Part shown: in pieces, positions 48,746-61,037 of the stretch
How the letters are laid out: the number at the start of each line of letters is the position of its first letter
How positions within the stretch are numbered: position 1 is the stretch's first letter
From: Eumeta japonica
Taxonomy: Eukaryota; Arthropoda; Insecta; Lepidoptera; Psychidae
NCBI GenBank assembly: GCA_005406025.1
Contig: BGZK01000097.1
Location: forward strand, 310,001 to 374,000
Direction: 5' to 3'
DNA length: 64,000 nt
Notes under the pieces: model-generated
The model's database searches: none
Told to the model about the DNA's origin: nothing
What the model saw: only the letters and a program-made list of their open reading frames with translations
Made by a program: the position numbers and the translations under genes

Positions 48746-49469
48746 TTTGAGGCTTTTATAATATGGATTAAAAATTAAATACATATCTATTAAAAAAAGG
48801 TTTTATGGTTCCGAGCCAAAATGGTAAGACAGAATCCTTATAGTTTCGTCACGTCAAATAACAATAAGTGGCACATATTTCGCCAGTTCTTTTAAAAACA
48901 ATTTGAGGTTTTTAAATAATTTTTCTGACTACGTGAATAATTTCGTAAAAAATCTCTTCGAAAGTTGCAGAAATTGTGTCTCTCCCTTTTATTTTCTACA
49001 CCGTATGTCCAAAACATACATCATTATATACACTACATTACATTATGGACAAGAAAAACAAATATATAGTACATTGGAAACAACTTCGATATTCAATAAC
49101 GAAGATTTTCTTCGATAAAGAAAAAGTAGCGCCTTCTTTGGAGAAAAATTGAAATTAATATACAAAGGAGAACAAAATAGAAAAATTAAACGGATAACGT
49201 GGTAGCATCCGAAATATTTATCGATTTCACATCTAAGCAAGTTCTGCCTTAGACACTGGTGATATGGAGAGTGAATAATTTAATTTTGATGATTTAATAT
49301 CATCACCAAATAGCCTATAGAAATTTTATGATTTTGGAGTGTACTTGGGGAGATTGCAAAAGGTCGGGTGTGATTATAAGCAGGAGCGACCACCCAAGCG
49401 GAAAGTTTACACATTAATTGTAGTTCACGAAAATAGACTTTTGAATGCGAATTTCAGATAAATTATCAA

Positions 49470-49590
49470 GTTTCCAAAATAGAAAAACTAATTTTTTTTT
49501 AACAATATAATTTAGAAGACCAATCCTCGGTCCAATTCAAGTTCAGATTGTCACTAATACATAAGATGCCCCGCGTTTGTTTAAGGGCTA
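49470..49590. other. Spacer between B1 and the inverted partial copy
   Basis: About 120 bases with no match to either B copy seen by eye; no feature. Confidence 0.5.
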
Positions 49591-51225
49591 GACTAGAGGT
49601 GCTTGTGCTGGCTGACCGTTAACCTGTATAAGTCTACTTGACTACTTGAATATTTATAGGCCGAACCCATCAGACTGTCATTGATTTTTGAAAACCAGCA
49701 GGAAATACAACAAGCGAGTCTTGTTGAATTGTAAATTTTAAGAGAGTAAATACAAGAGATAAAGCAAAATAGACGTATGTGTATAGAAGTTTAAACAATT
49801 TACACCAAGAATTGAGAATAATAAAACGGTACAGAGAAAATGACAGTGATTGCTTGTGTGTCTGTGCATTTATTCACGAACTACGCAAAAAATACTGGAT
49901 AGAAAGTGATGAAATATATTAAGGTAATAGTTTATACCGCGTTATAACTTATAAGATAATTTTGTCCCATTTCCTTAAATATTTTTTATGTATATTTAGA
50001 ATAAAATCAAAATCTAGACCGAGATCGTAAACGAGGCCATTATTGGAATCGAAAGCAAGAACAAGATTGGAATCATAGTTGACAGCATGATCAGTCAAAT
50101 TGGAGATGAAAGAATGCTAGATACGTCCACGCGGCGGATCTGCGGGCAAAAGCTGATTCAAATTCACTTCGCACTAGTTCTTTTCATTAGACATTTTTCA
50201 CTTGCCATATAACTGGCAAACACATACGAATACACATTGTCATAAGTATTTTTAAGTAATATCTACTAACAATAGGTAAGCTTAAGGTTATATATGACAT
50301 TAACTTTTTCACGCTGCTCCTCCCACATGAAGGTACAACGAATTCCTACATGTTTCATGTCGATCGATCACAGTGTCAACCATGGTCCTGCTCTCTATTT
50401 CGATACCGGTTTCGCACTAGGTTCAACTTCGAAAGCAACTCATATACACCATAAGCCATTAAATCATGGAAGCGAAACTTCTTTTTAAATTTAGGAAAAA
50501 ATTACAATGTCGTGGTTTAAAGAAGTTAAGCGTTACGCTTTCTTCCAGCGATTTCTTGCAGTGTCTACCGTCACGCCTTCGTGTTAGTTAATTTTTTTGT
50601 AGTGTATTCGAGGAGCAACCGAGCAGGCAACCCACCAAAAAGTAGATTGTCGCCACCGGCCATAAACACTCGCAACCTCAGAGGAGTCAGCAGTGCGTTG
50701 CGGCATTTTGGCAGAGAATAGGATGTATAATAGAGAGTAGATCAGATAGATGAAGGGGGGAAGTGGATGAGTGGCCATCGGCACTCTCAGTCACTGGACG
50801 AAACAAAACGTTGAAAGCTGTTAATTCACATCCGTATTCTGTGAGTGTCGTATTTCACCAGTCGAGCCGGCTCAATTTTGTACTGCTCAGTAACACAATT
50901 ATTTGAATAACTGCTTTGATTTTAATTTTGACTTCGTTTAACCTACTTCTTATAAATATGAAGTAAAATAAAAATTATAGGTCGTAAAGAAATTTCAATT
51001 GGTATGAGTGTACAAGCACAATTTTTAAATTATGCAACGATTTCGCTTCGCGCTCATAATCTTGATTCCGCTCCTGCCGTTGATTCTCATCCCTGAGAGG
51101 TGTTGATCTTCATACTCTCTTAGGCATTTATGATAGCAATAGACAAACATTAAAAAAATAAAAGAAACCTTTCTTTGTTCACGTGAGTGAAGTTAGACGC
51201 AAAGTCTTTCTATACAGTTTAAAAC
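49591..51225. repeat. Inverted partial copy B'
   Basis: Reverse complement of the left part of the B unit; the partner in B2 is about 54324-55953. It begins in the region just beyond the cecropin-proximal frame and lacks both cecropin exons. It carries the 64-codon frame (50294-50488) and a repeat-Y copy. It is closer to B2 than to B1 at several sites (for instance GPALYF and the 'caagtagtcaagtagactta' tract absent from B1). Confidence 0.9.
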
Positions 51226-51235
51226 CTAAATCCAG

Positions 51236-53318
51236 TAGCCAGAGCCAGTACAAAAACGACAAAGAAAAAAATAATTTTGAAGATGAGAGAGAGATGAAGT
51301 ATTATTTTATACATTTGCATGCATATAAATCAACCTGCTTCTTTGTGAATAATAAATATTTTTGAAAAAATATTTCTAATGTATTCCTTAAAAATTTATT
51401 TCCAAATTCCTCTTAAATATTTAGTTCTTAGTTATAAAATTACGATCACTTCAAACTGCGTGAGAATATAATCTTTTTAGTAAGCAGCGTAAGTTAAAAA
51501 ATAATGACAGCAAACCCGATAATATACCTTTAATCGTAATAATTGAAAAATTAGAAATAGCCGATAAACAAATGAAATTAAAAATAAAAAAAAAAGGTTT
51601 TTGAGTAGTTCAAGAAGTAATCTACAAAATTGTCTTGAATTATAAAAGCCGTAACTTCAATAGTTATTAGAAGATATAAGCATTTAAAGATGCAGATAAT
51701 GCATTTTTTTATAAACAAATGCATATAACAAAAGAACTATTATAGATACAGAGGAGATAAAAAATTGATTAGATAGATCAATAAATTGTCTAAAAGATCG
51801 ACTTGAATGTCAAAGACCGTATCACCAATAGTTTAGAAGTTATAACAATTTAAAAGTTGACAAAACAGAGGACGGTTTCGAGTTTGATTTGAAAAATTAT
51901 TTAAAATGCAAAAACAAATAGAGAAAAATTTTTTTGACCACTTTGATGCACATGACTGTATTTATAATTTATTAAAGTTACGGCAAAAAAATATAAGGAA
52001 AATCAGAATTTGTTTATAACAAATTGTTTATTTGATAAACAATGAAAATTGGAATAATTTTTTTTTTATATATAATTATATTAAGAATAAACAAGACTCC
52101 GTTATAAAAATTTATAAAAGTTTTTTTATTTGTTTATTATGATTTTTTTAAGTAAACAAAAAATGAAAAATCCGGGTAAAGTTATTAAAAAATTTTTTTT
52201 ACTAAAAATTTGATTGTAGTTGTTTCTGTATTTATATATCGTGTTTAATAGTTTTGTTAAAATTTTTGTGCCATTTGTTTATATATTTTAATAAACAAAT
52301 AGACAAGTTTAATATTTATCGAAAATTTTTTGGCCATTTTATTGTCTTCGTAAATGATGATTTTAAAAAAATTTTTTCTTAAAAACAATTTTTAATTGTT
52401 TATAATCGTTTTTTTCATTTATCAATCCTTTAAATTATTTATTAAGAAATTTTTTTTTTATTAAATTCATCATTTTCTATTCTTAATATAATTATATATA
52501 AAAAAAAAAATTATTCCAATTTTCATTGTTTATCAAATAAACAATTTGTTATAAACAAATTCTGATTTTCCTTATATTTTTTTGCCGTAACTTTAATAAA
52601 TTATAAATACAGTCATGTGCATCAAAGTGGTCAAAAAATTTTTCTATTTGTTTTGCATTTTAAATAATTTTTCAAATCAAACTCGAAACCGTCCTCTGTT
52701 TTGTCAACTTTTAAATTGTTATAACTTCTAAACTATTGGTGATACTTTACATTCAAGTCGATCTTTTAGACAATTTATTGATCTATCTAATCAATTTTAT
52801 ATCTCCTCTGTATCTATAATAGTTCTTTTGTTATATGCATTTGTTTATAAAAAAATGCATTATCTGCATCTTTAAATGCTTATATCTTCTAATAACTATT
52901 GAAGTTACGGCTTTTATAATTCAAGACAATTTTGTAGATTACTTCTTGAACTACTCAAAAAACTCTTTTTTTTATTTTTAATTTCATTTGTTTATCGGCT
53001 ATTTCTAATTTTTTAAATTATTACACGATTAAAGGTATATTATCGGGGTTTGCTGTCATTATTTTTTTAACTTACGCTGCTTACTAAAAAAGATTATATT
53101 CTCACGCAGTTTGAAGTGATCGTAATTTTATAACTAAGAACTAAATATTTAAGAGGAATTTGGAAATAAATTTTTAAGGAATACATTAGAAATATTTTTT
53201 CCAAAATATTTATTATTCACAAAGAAGCAGGTTGATTTATATGCATGCAAATGTATAAAATAATACTTCATCTCTCTCTCATCTTCAAAATTATTTTTTT
53301 CTTTGTCGTTTTTGTACT
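51236..53318. repeat. Large foldback: ~0.85-kb inverted arms around a ~0.39-kb AT-rich loop
   Basis: The left arm 51236-52089 and right arm 52478-53318 are near-perfect reverse complements. For instance, 'cctgcttctttgtgaataat' near 51330 pairs with 'attattcacaaagaagcagg' near 53211. The outer ends coincide with the last codons of the CXC gene at 53291-54061. The arms are therefore an inverted duplication of that gene's 3' end and downstream DNA. Continued outward they are flanked by B' and B2, which also pair. Confidence 0.9.
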
Positions 53319-54125
53319 GGCTCTTCGACTGATGTTAACGACTGGCTTGGCAGTTCTTCACAAACTTCGTGAGGAAGATCTCCCGCATCATCATCCTCAT
53401 TCATATCATCGTCACTACTGTCATCACTATAGCTACCATAAATACTTTTCATAATCTCTAAATAGCCAGGTTTGATCACATAATTAGTTTCTTCTTCTAA
53501 CTCATTATCTTTCAGTATTTCATTATCATTATCGTCTTCATTAGTGTTTCTTACGACAATATCCGTAGAATTTAAGCAAGTTTCACCCCGGCAATGTTTA
53601 CAGGCTCTGGTGCAACGCAGTCCAGCTTTTTTGCATCCGCAATTTTTGCTACAATTACTAGTGACACAAGAACAATGTACCATTGTCAAAAGCTCTGCAG
53701 GAGCTAATGGATCTTCGGTCTGTACTGGAAGAAACATAGTTTCTGTCTTCTTCCATCCATAGTTTTCAGGATTGAAGATTTTACCTAGCCAAAGCTGAAC
53801 TTGTAATAAAGTACGTAGGGAATGTTGATATGTAGCTCCGGATGTAGGTGGCAGCAAAGCTAAGTTAAGGGCAGATGACTTACGGGCTACTACACCAAAA
53901 CGATCTACTCGGCATTCACCGATTGTCGACAATTTTGACCCATATAACTTTAGCATAATACTTTCTCCAGCTTTTTTTATTTCTTCTCGCGAAGAATTAC
54001 TATTGTAAAAAACTTCCACGTATTCATGAGTTGTTACATCAGTTTCTAGCAACTTTAACAATGATCTCTTGCCTTTTGGAATATCGAGCTTACAGTATCA
54101 CAGCCCGAGAAAGGCTGTAAAGCTA
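53291..54125 (-). pseudogene. Truncated CXC-domain protein gene of mobile-element type
   Basis: A minus-strand frame of 256 codons (stop at 53291) reads EYVEVFYNSNSSREEIKKAG, then NLALLPPTSGATYQHSLRTL, then a GWKKTETMF..PVQTEDPLAP block. A cysteine-rich domain follows (CSCVTSNCSKNCGCKKAGLR, then CTRACKHCRGETCLN), and then an acidic tail ending in basic residues. The Cys pattern is tesmin/TSO1 CXC-like and may bind DNA or metal. Upstream, SGCDTVSSIFQKA is readable in another frame (54062-54125), so a one-base shift and truncation have removed the N-terminal part. From memory, similar multi-copy proteins occur in many arthropod genomes, which suggests mobile-element cargo. That reading is inference. 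Confidence 0.65.
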
Positions 54126-55057
54126 AAATAATAAGGTGCGCTTGCTGTAACGCTCTGGATGGGCTAAGCGGAATCAGGCGCGACGTAGGCGTACTTTGTG
54201 AATAAGAAAGCCACGTATCTGCTCTATCACTAAATCCTAGTATTCCTATTGATAATGTAAAAAACGCGAGTTTGTGAGGGTGAATGGATGCTTGTTACTT
54301 GTTCACGCAAGAATAACTGAAAGGATTTAGGTTTTAAACTGTATAGAAAGACTTTGCGTCTAACTTCACTCACGTGAACAAAGAAAGGCTTCTTTTATTT
54401 TTTTAATGTTTGTCTATTGCTATCATAAATGCCTAAGAGAGTATAAATATCAACACCTCTCAGGGATGAGAATCACCGGTAGGAGCGGAATCAAGATTAT
54501 GAGCGCGAAGCGAAATCGTTGCATAATTTAAAAATTGTGCTTGTACACTCATACCAATTGAAATTTCTTTACGACCTATAATTTTTATTTTACTTCATAT
54601 TTATAAGAAGTAGGTTAAACGAAGTCAAAATTAAAATCAAAGCAGTTATTCAAATAATTGTGTTACTGTGCAGTACAAAATTGAGCCGGCTCGACTGGTG
54701 AAATACGACACTCACAGAATACGGATGTGAATTAACAGCTTTCAACGTTTTGTTTCGTCCAGTGACTGAGAGTGCCGATGGCCACTCATCCACTTCATCT
54801 ATCTGATCTACTCTCTATTATACATCCTATTCTCTGCCAAAATGCCGCAACGCACTGCTGACTCTCTGAGGTTGCGAGTGTTTATGGCCGGTGGCGACAA
54901 TCTACTTTTGGTGGCTTGCCTGCTCGGTTGCTCCTTGAATACACTACAAAAAAATTGACTAACACGAAGGCGTGACGGTAGACACTGCAAGAAATAGCTG
55001 GAAGAAAGCGTGACGCTTAACTTCTTTAAACCACGACATTGTAATTTTTCCCTAAAT

Positions 55058-55252
55058 TTAAAAAGAAGTTTCGCTTCCATGATTTAATGGCTTATGGTGT
55101 ATATGAGTTGCTTTCGAAGTTGAACCTAGTGCGAAACCGGTATCGAAATAGAGAGCAGGACCATGGTTGACACTGTGATCGATCGACATGAAACATGTAG
55201 GAATTCGTTGTACGTTCACGTGGGAGGAGCAGCGTGAAAAAGTTAATGTCAT
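55058..55252 (-). other. Open frame repeated in B units, B2 copy
   Basis: Counterpart of 45460-45654, with VNV for MKV near residue 13. Not recognised. Confidence 0.2.
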
Positions 55253-56031
55253 ATATAACCTTAAGCTTACCTATTGTTAGTAGAAATTACTCAAAAATAC
55301 TTATGACAATGTGTATTCGTATGTGTTTGCCAGTTATATGGCAAGTGAAAAATGTCTAATGAAAAGAACTAATGCGAAGTGAGTTTGAATCAGCTTTTTC
55401 CCGCAGATCCGCCGCGTGGACGTATCTTGATTCATTTCCAATTTGACTGATCACGCTGTCAACTATGATTCCAATCTTGTTCTTGCTTTCGATTCCAATA
55501 ATTGCCTCGTTTACGATCTAGGTCTAGATTTTGATTTTATTCTAAATATACATAAAAAATATTTAAGGAAATGGGACAAAATTATCTTATAAGTTATAAC
55601 GCGGTATAAACTATTACCTTAATATATTTCATCACTTTCTATCCAGTATTTTTTGCGTAGTTCGTGAATAAATGCACAGACACACAAGCAATCACTGTCA
55701 TTTTCTCTGTACCGTTTTATTATTCTCAATTCTTGATGTAAATTGTTTAAACTTCCTTACACATACGTCTATTTTGCTTTATCTCTTGTATTTACTCTCT
55801 TAAAATTAACAATTCAACAAGACTCGCTTGTTGTATTTCCTGCTGGTTTTCAAAAATCAATGACAGTCTGATGGGTTCGGCCTATAAATATTCAAGTAGT
55901 CAAGTAGACTTATACAGGTTAACGGTCAGCCAGCACAAGCACCTCTAGTCTAGAAGAGGCAGGTCGAACCCATGCGCAGACCTGCATCGTTCAATGTATT
56001 TCTGATTCATGCGTAGCTCGAAATATATATA

Positions 56032-56289
56032 TCACATTTTTGAACGGCAAAAGGTAATATCCTGACTCAAACCTAGGTGTTGGAGAAAGCTCACCAAAGT
56101 GTTTAACGACGCGTGAAATCCTAACATGCGTTGAACAAGCACGAGGTCTGGCCTATTTTTAGAAGAAACGTGGGTTGTAAAATTACCGTCACACAGGTGA
56201 ATATTGTATAATACAGAACTTTTCTGGAAGGCATTTAAAGTGTAAAAAGAAAGAAAAAAAATATCGATCAGTTTTGTATTTAAAAACAA
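56032..56289 (-). other. Open frame downstream of B2 cecropin
   Basis: Counterpart of 46432-46692, 85 codons. Still open despite indels. Not recognised. Confidence 0.22.
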
Positions 56290-56480
56290 ATGTTCAAACT
56301 GAACACTTAATGATACACATCGCTATATGTTAAAATTAAAATCATAATAATTAAATTAATACTCTGATCATAAAACTAATTCTAAGTGACAGCTTACAAT
56401 ACATGTGGTTGTAGTAAATGGTAAATGAGGTACATATTTTACTAAATAATGGATAGTTATTTTTCTTGCATTGGGACGTC

Positions 56481-57893
56481 TCATCCCAGGGCCTTGGCGC
56501 CCGCGGGACGGCGACGGCGGGCCCCGCGCTGATGACGCTGTCCTGACCCTGCGCACTGCTCGTTCCTGAAATTATAGCCATGTATTTTAGAACAATCCGT
56601 TTTGTTTTCTTGTGTGTCTTTTCTTTCCTCTGTATTCTTTTCTTCCGTCTGTTGCATAAATCAGTGAATTAATCTTCGTTTCCTTTTGAAAATTTTCTAA
56701 CGATTCAAATATTAGTTATTGAAATAGCAATGTCAATTCCACAGTAACAGAAAAACAAGTAGGCGTTAGCGTCATGTATTAATTTAATGTTTTGATCTTT
56801 GTCAAACTTAGTACCCACGACTACAAAACGCCAACAAGGATGTTTATAAAATTTCAATGCTTTAAATATTATCATTTCAATTTTATTTAAATGATTTTCT
56901 ATTTGTGTCGATTTACGTCTAAAAACTTATCAAGTGATTTTTAATCATTTGCGTAAGATGAGATTCAGTTTGTAATTCGTTAAATATGATTTGTCTTATT
57001 TTTAGGATTTCACTAAAACTGTATGTAAAAATCAAAAATATTGAAATATTTCAATCGATTGTTTATAACAAGGGTAAGACCCAATATCACTAATCATTGT
57101 TTATAATTTTTAGACTGTTAATTTTAATTTAGAACCATTTCTTTATACAAAATATTCCTTGATTTTTTAATAATTGCCTATTAATTTTATTATCAGTTAT
57201 TGAGATAAAACTATGTTTAAATATAATCAGTTAGTGATTAAATAATATTGTCACAAATATGTGAGTTACTAATCCTTTGAGTTTCTTGCCCATTCATCTC
57301 AAGGTGAAACAGGATGTGGAGTGCTGTATTGTATTGAATGATGTATTCCAGTGTAGTTTCATTACATACGATTTCCGAGGTAATGGAATTACACATAAAT
57401 ATCTATAAATACTTATATTATTTATAAACATATACATAATCACCGCCGCCCATAGACAGTCGTAACTCCAGAAGAGTCACCAGTGCGTTACCGGTCTCTT
57501 GAGAGGAAATATTATATCCAATAAAGAGGGAATCGGGTTAATGGAGGCCGAAAGGGAGGGGCCACCGAAACTCTTACTCACTGAACGAAACGAAATAGCA
57601 TAAGCTGCTATTTCATGTCTGTACTCTGTGAGGTGGTATTTCAGTGTTCGAGCTGGCCCATTTTTGTACTGAAGTCAAGTCCGCCTTAGTACGGTACGGC
57701 CATAGTAAAATGAATTTTAAGAAATATTTTACGCTCAGAATGAGAAAAATTTCTTTTTTTTATATAAATTTATAAAAACATAAACACTTACAATGTCTTT
57801 GAGGAAGCCCCACCCCGGAGTGGGCGCCGCGCTCACGTTAGCCACGACCACCACCAGCAGCACCAGCACGAACGTCACGCTGAAGTACTTCAT
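56481..57893 (-). pseudogene. Cecropin gene B2 with two one-base deletions in exon 2
   Basis: Exon 1 (57893-57792) encodes the same 34 residues as B1, with intact TATA box, start and donor. Exon 2 (56565-56481) has 85 bases instead of 87. One base is lost near 56542 (cccgg to cctg) and one near 56505 (gcgagg to gcggg). The first loss shifts the frame after ERAVRRVR, giving an Arg/Pro/Ser-rich tail (TASSARGPPSPSRGRQGPG) that runs past the normal stop. The amphipathic helix, hinge and C-terminal helix are lost, so as written the gene makes no cecropin. Similar single-base losses elsewhere in A2 and B2 raise the possibility of assembly error. Confidence 0.85.
57430..57650 (+). repeat. Repeat family Y in the B2 cecropin intron
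   Basis: Same element as 47835-48065, with losses such as 'gagagtgtgg' to 'gaggtgg' and shortened G runs. Confidence 0.75.
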
Positions 57894-57938
57894 GGTCACT
57901 GACTGATTAGAGGTGCTGCTCTTGAAGACGCTCCTAGC

Positions 57939-58081
57939 GAGTGATGCAGAACTGCTTGTCTCGGCTTTTATATGTCGAATATGACTTACGGAGGGATGTC
58001 CCAATCGGATGGGAAAACCAGACGAAACGGTATTAAACTATGTTTATGCGGTTATTAATATATTTATAAATACAGTTATCT
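57939..58081 (-). promoter_or_regulatory. Promoter of the B2 cecropin gene
   Basis: Minus-strand AGATAA (58076-58081), palindrome-like kappaB candidate GGGATGTCCC (57993-58002, the best match of all copies), TATAAAAG (57965-57972), and initiator TCACTC about 30 bases downstream. The promoter is intact although exon 2 is broken. Confidence 0.7.
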
Positions 58082-58162
58082 CGTGAGCTCTTACTATTTT
58101 TTCTGGAAAATACAATTTATCATTTATTTATCGGTTTATCAAATTTATTATCTGACATTTTT

Positions 58163-58328
58163 ACATTTTTTTAATGCATCGTAGAGAGTAGTTGACTTAG
58201 TCTTCCTTAGGGATCTCTTCAATGGATTTTTGAATGCCCACTTCTGGGCTCGTAAATATGTCTTATTTAGTCCCCAAAAATCACAAGATGCTAGGTCAGG
58301 ACTTTATTTCGGATGCGTCATTAGTTCG
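58163..58328 (-). pseudogene. Mariner transposase C-terminal fragment, B2
   Basis: Counterpart of 48561-48745; SPDLASCDFWG is readable on the minus strand. Confidence 0.7.
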
Positions 58329-58604
58329 TTATTTGAGGCTTTTATAATATGGATTAAAAATTAAAAACATATCTATTAAAAAAAGGTTTTATGGTTCCGA
58401 GCCAAAATGGCAAGACAGAATCCTTATAGTTTCGTCATGTCAAATAACAATAAGTGTCACATATTTCTCTATTTCTTTTAAAAACAATTTGAAGTTTTCA
58501 ATTAATTTTTCTGACTACGTGAATAATTTCGTAAAAAATCTCTTCGAAAGCTGCTGAAATTGTGTCTCTCCCTTTTATTTTCTACACCGTATGTCCAAAA
58601 CATT

Positions 58605-59970
58605 AAAAAAAATAATCAAGGTAACGCTTAATTAAAACATTCAACGAAAATTATTTTGAATTCAAATATACTGTTTTTGAGTTATTGCTGAAAAACTGCG
58701 CTTCTCAAAAAAGGACGTAAATGCCATTAAGATATCCTCTTTTACTAATGCACTTTAGTTTACACTAGTTTAATAGTAATAATTGACGTACCTACTTGTC
58801 TTTGTAATTATAGGTGACTAAAGTGTTTATAACTATTCTGTGTGGGAAATATGGAAAAAGTATAATTACCTACTTTCCTCATTTATACTGTATTTCTTTA
58901 TAATAATGGTTTCAAAAAAAGATCAAACATTAAACTACCAAAAATTTTCCAAATCATTATAAAAAGCCCTTTCTCATTTTTCCCTAAAGATATTTTTCGA
59001 GTGAACCATCCGACTGTAATGCTGTATGCAATAGTCGAACTTGTTTTCTTAAGCACAAAAGCTTGTTACATTTCATGATTTATCGGTAAAACAGTTTAAA
59101 ATATATTCTAAAAAACCATTTTTCACAAAATTTTTTTTACCAACATCTCTTGAAGAAATCAACCGGTATTTATGCGGTTTGCTGCAATCGATTTCTTGGC
59201 GAAAAGAGATAATTAGAATTCGTTATCGATACGTGGAACAGTCTAAAAGTTATTGCAAAAAAACTCTTTTTCAAAAATTTTATTTTTGACATGTTTCAAA
59301 TTCTACCCCTCGGAATTTGTTGAACCTTTGAGGAACTTTAAGTTGAGTGAATCCATTTTCGATTGTCGAGAACTGTATTTGTACGAATTCAGATAATAGA
59401 AACAATGTTATTAAATACTATCAGGTTACTTCAAGGTAGTCAGTGAGCTGATGTTAACGATAATTAGTATCGGTTATTGGAACTTTGTTTGCTAAAAACT
59501 GCGTTAGATGCCGCAAAGCAGATAAATTCGAACATAGTGTCATATAAATATCATAGTCTAGAGAAGAAAGGAATAGCGTTTTATTAAAAAAAATCTAGAT
59601 GCTTAAACTTGGAGAGATGAAAGCGTATTAAAATTATGTTATTGAGCTTATATAATTTAAAAAGGCATAAAAATCGCTTTTGTGAACTCAAACTCAACAA
59701 TTTACTGACAGATGATTTTAGAAAGTTTTCAGCTTGTAGCTCAAAGTAGCCATAAGTTTCAGGAGTTGCCTATAAGATCTGAACTGTTTTCATGAATTTA
59801 TTTATTTAATAACCGAAATGTTTAAAGATAAGTCTTTTATCTTTGGACAAATATATTTTTGAACCAAAGAAGTTCAAAAACACATAAATAAATATTATAA
59901 TGGAAAATTTTTAGGATAGCATGAAGAGTCAACCGTCTTAAAGATTTTTTTTTGGTTTGAAAGATAGAAA
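58605..59970 (-). mobile_element. Insertion of repeat family X in unit B2
   Basis: B1 passes directly from 'atgtccaaaacata' (49020) to 'ttatggacaagaaaaac' (49044), while B2 has about 1.37 kb in between. The inserted DNA matches 2100-2410 in the same orientation over its first part. No transposase was recognised. The insertion postdates the B duplication or was lost from B1. Confidence 0.65.
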
Positions 59971-60399
59971 ATTATGGACAAGAAAAACAAATATGTACTA
60001 CATTGAAAACAACTTCGATATTCAATAACGAAGATTTTCTTCGATAAAGAAAAAGTAGCGTCTTCTTTGGAGAAAAATTTAAATTAATATACAAAGGAGA
60101 ACAAAATAGAAAAATTAAACGGATAACGTGGTAGCATCCGAAATATTTATCGATTTCACATCTAAGCAAGTTCTGCCTTAGACACTGGTGATATTGAGAG
60201 TGAATAATTTAATTTTGATGATTTAATATCATCACCAAATAGCCTATAGAAATTTTATGATTTTGGAGTGTACTTGGGGAGATTGCGAAAGGTCGGGTGT
60301 GATTATAAGCAGCAGCGAGCACCCAAGCGGAAAGTTTACACATTAATTGTAGTTCACGAAAATAGACTTTTGAATGCGAATTTCAGATAAATACTTGAA

Positions 60400-61030
60400 T
60401 CTTTGATATAATCTTTACTTTGAAAGATCTAAGAACGAACTAAAAACAAAGAAAAAGGTAAGGACTAGAAAAAAAACTTCAAATTAATGTTATAAAATCA
60501 CAAATTTCATAAAAAAATGATCTATTTAACTTTTTCGCAATTTTTTGGTATATATATTGGTGTAGGTAGTACGTGAGGCATCCGTCCTCCGTGCTTAGTC
60601 TCATGATTGTGGGTTTCCATTGTAGTCGAAATTTAGTATTAGAATCCAAGTTCACATAAAACATGAGAACGAGTGGAGAGTGAACCATAAAAAAGAGTAG
60701 ATGAGGGCACATGCCCAAGTACGCAAGCTTCGATAGTGGGATAAAATTGAATTGTTATAAGTAATCGGATAGAAAGACCATATTGAATTCGAAATTTTTA
60801 AATAATATATATATTATGACGAAAAATTGTCTTGAATTTGTGTATAAAATACGAAAAAAAAACCTTTTCCCTGCCTTCATATTTCGGATGAATTTATTAA
60901 TACAAAAATATACAGTGGACTTAAATCGAAAAGTAGCGATAGAATGAAAAATAAACGTTGTTATGTTTTTAAAATCATTTGTAAATTCAAATGACTATGA
61001 ATCATATAATTCAATATGTTTATATTCCTT
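60400..61030. other. AT-rich DNA, no gene recognised
   Basis: Short frames on both strands without domain or protein-like composition. Confidence 0.4.
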
Positions 61031-61037
61031 TTACCAG

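Larger units (their letters stand above)
44505..49465. repeat. Segmental duplication, unit B1
   Basis: Matches B2 (54129-60395) in the same orientation throughout, apart from an insertion of about 1.37 kb in B2. Part of it (about 44705-46335) also matches B' (49591-51225) in inverted orientation. It carries one intact cecropin gene, repeat-Y copies and a mariner fragment. Confidence 0.92.
54129..60395. repeat. Segmental duplication, unit B2
   Basis: Direct copy of B1 with an extra insertion at 58605-59970. It begins right after the CXC fragment. Its left part pairs with B' across the foldback. Compared with B1 it has many small deletions in GC-rich stretches. Confidence 0.92.

Noticed and set aside
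53544..53762. Plus-strand frame opposite the CXC gene
   Set aside because: Shadow of the minus-strand cysteine-rich frame, which has the recognisable motif.
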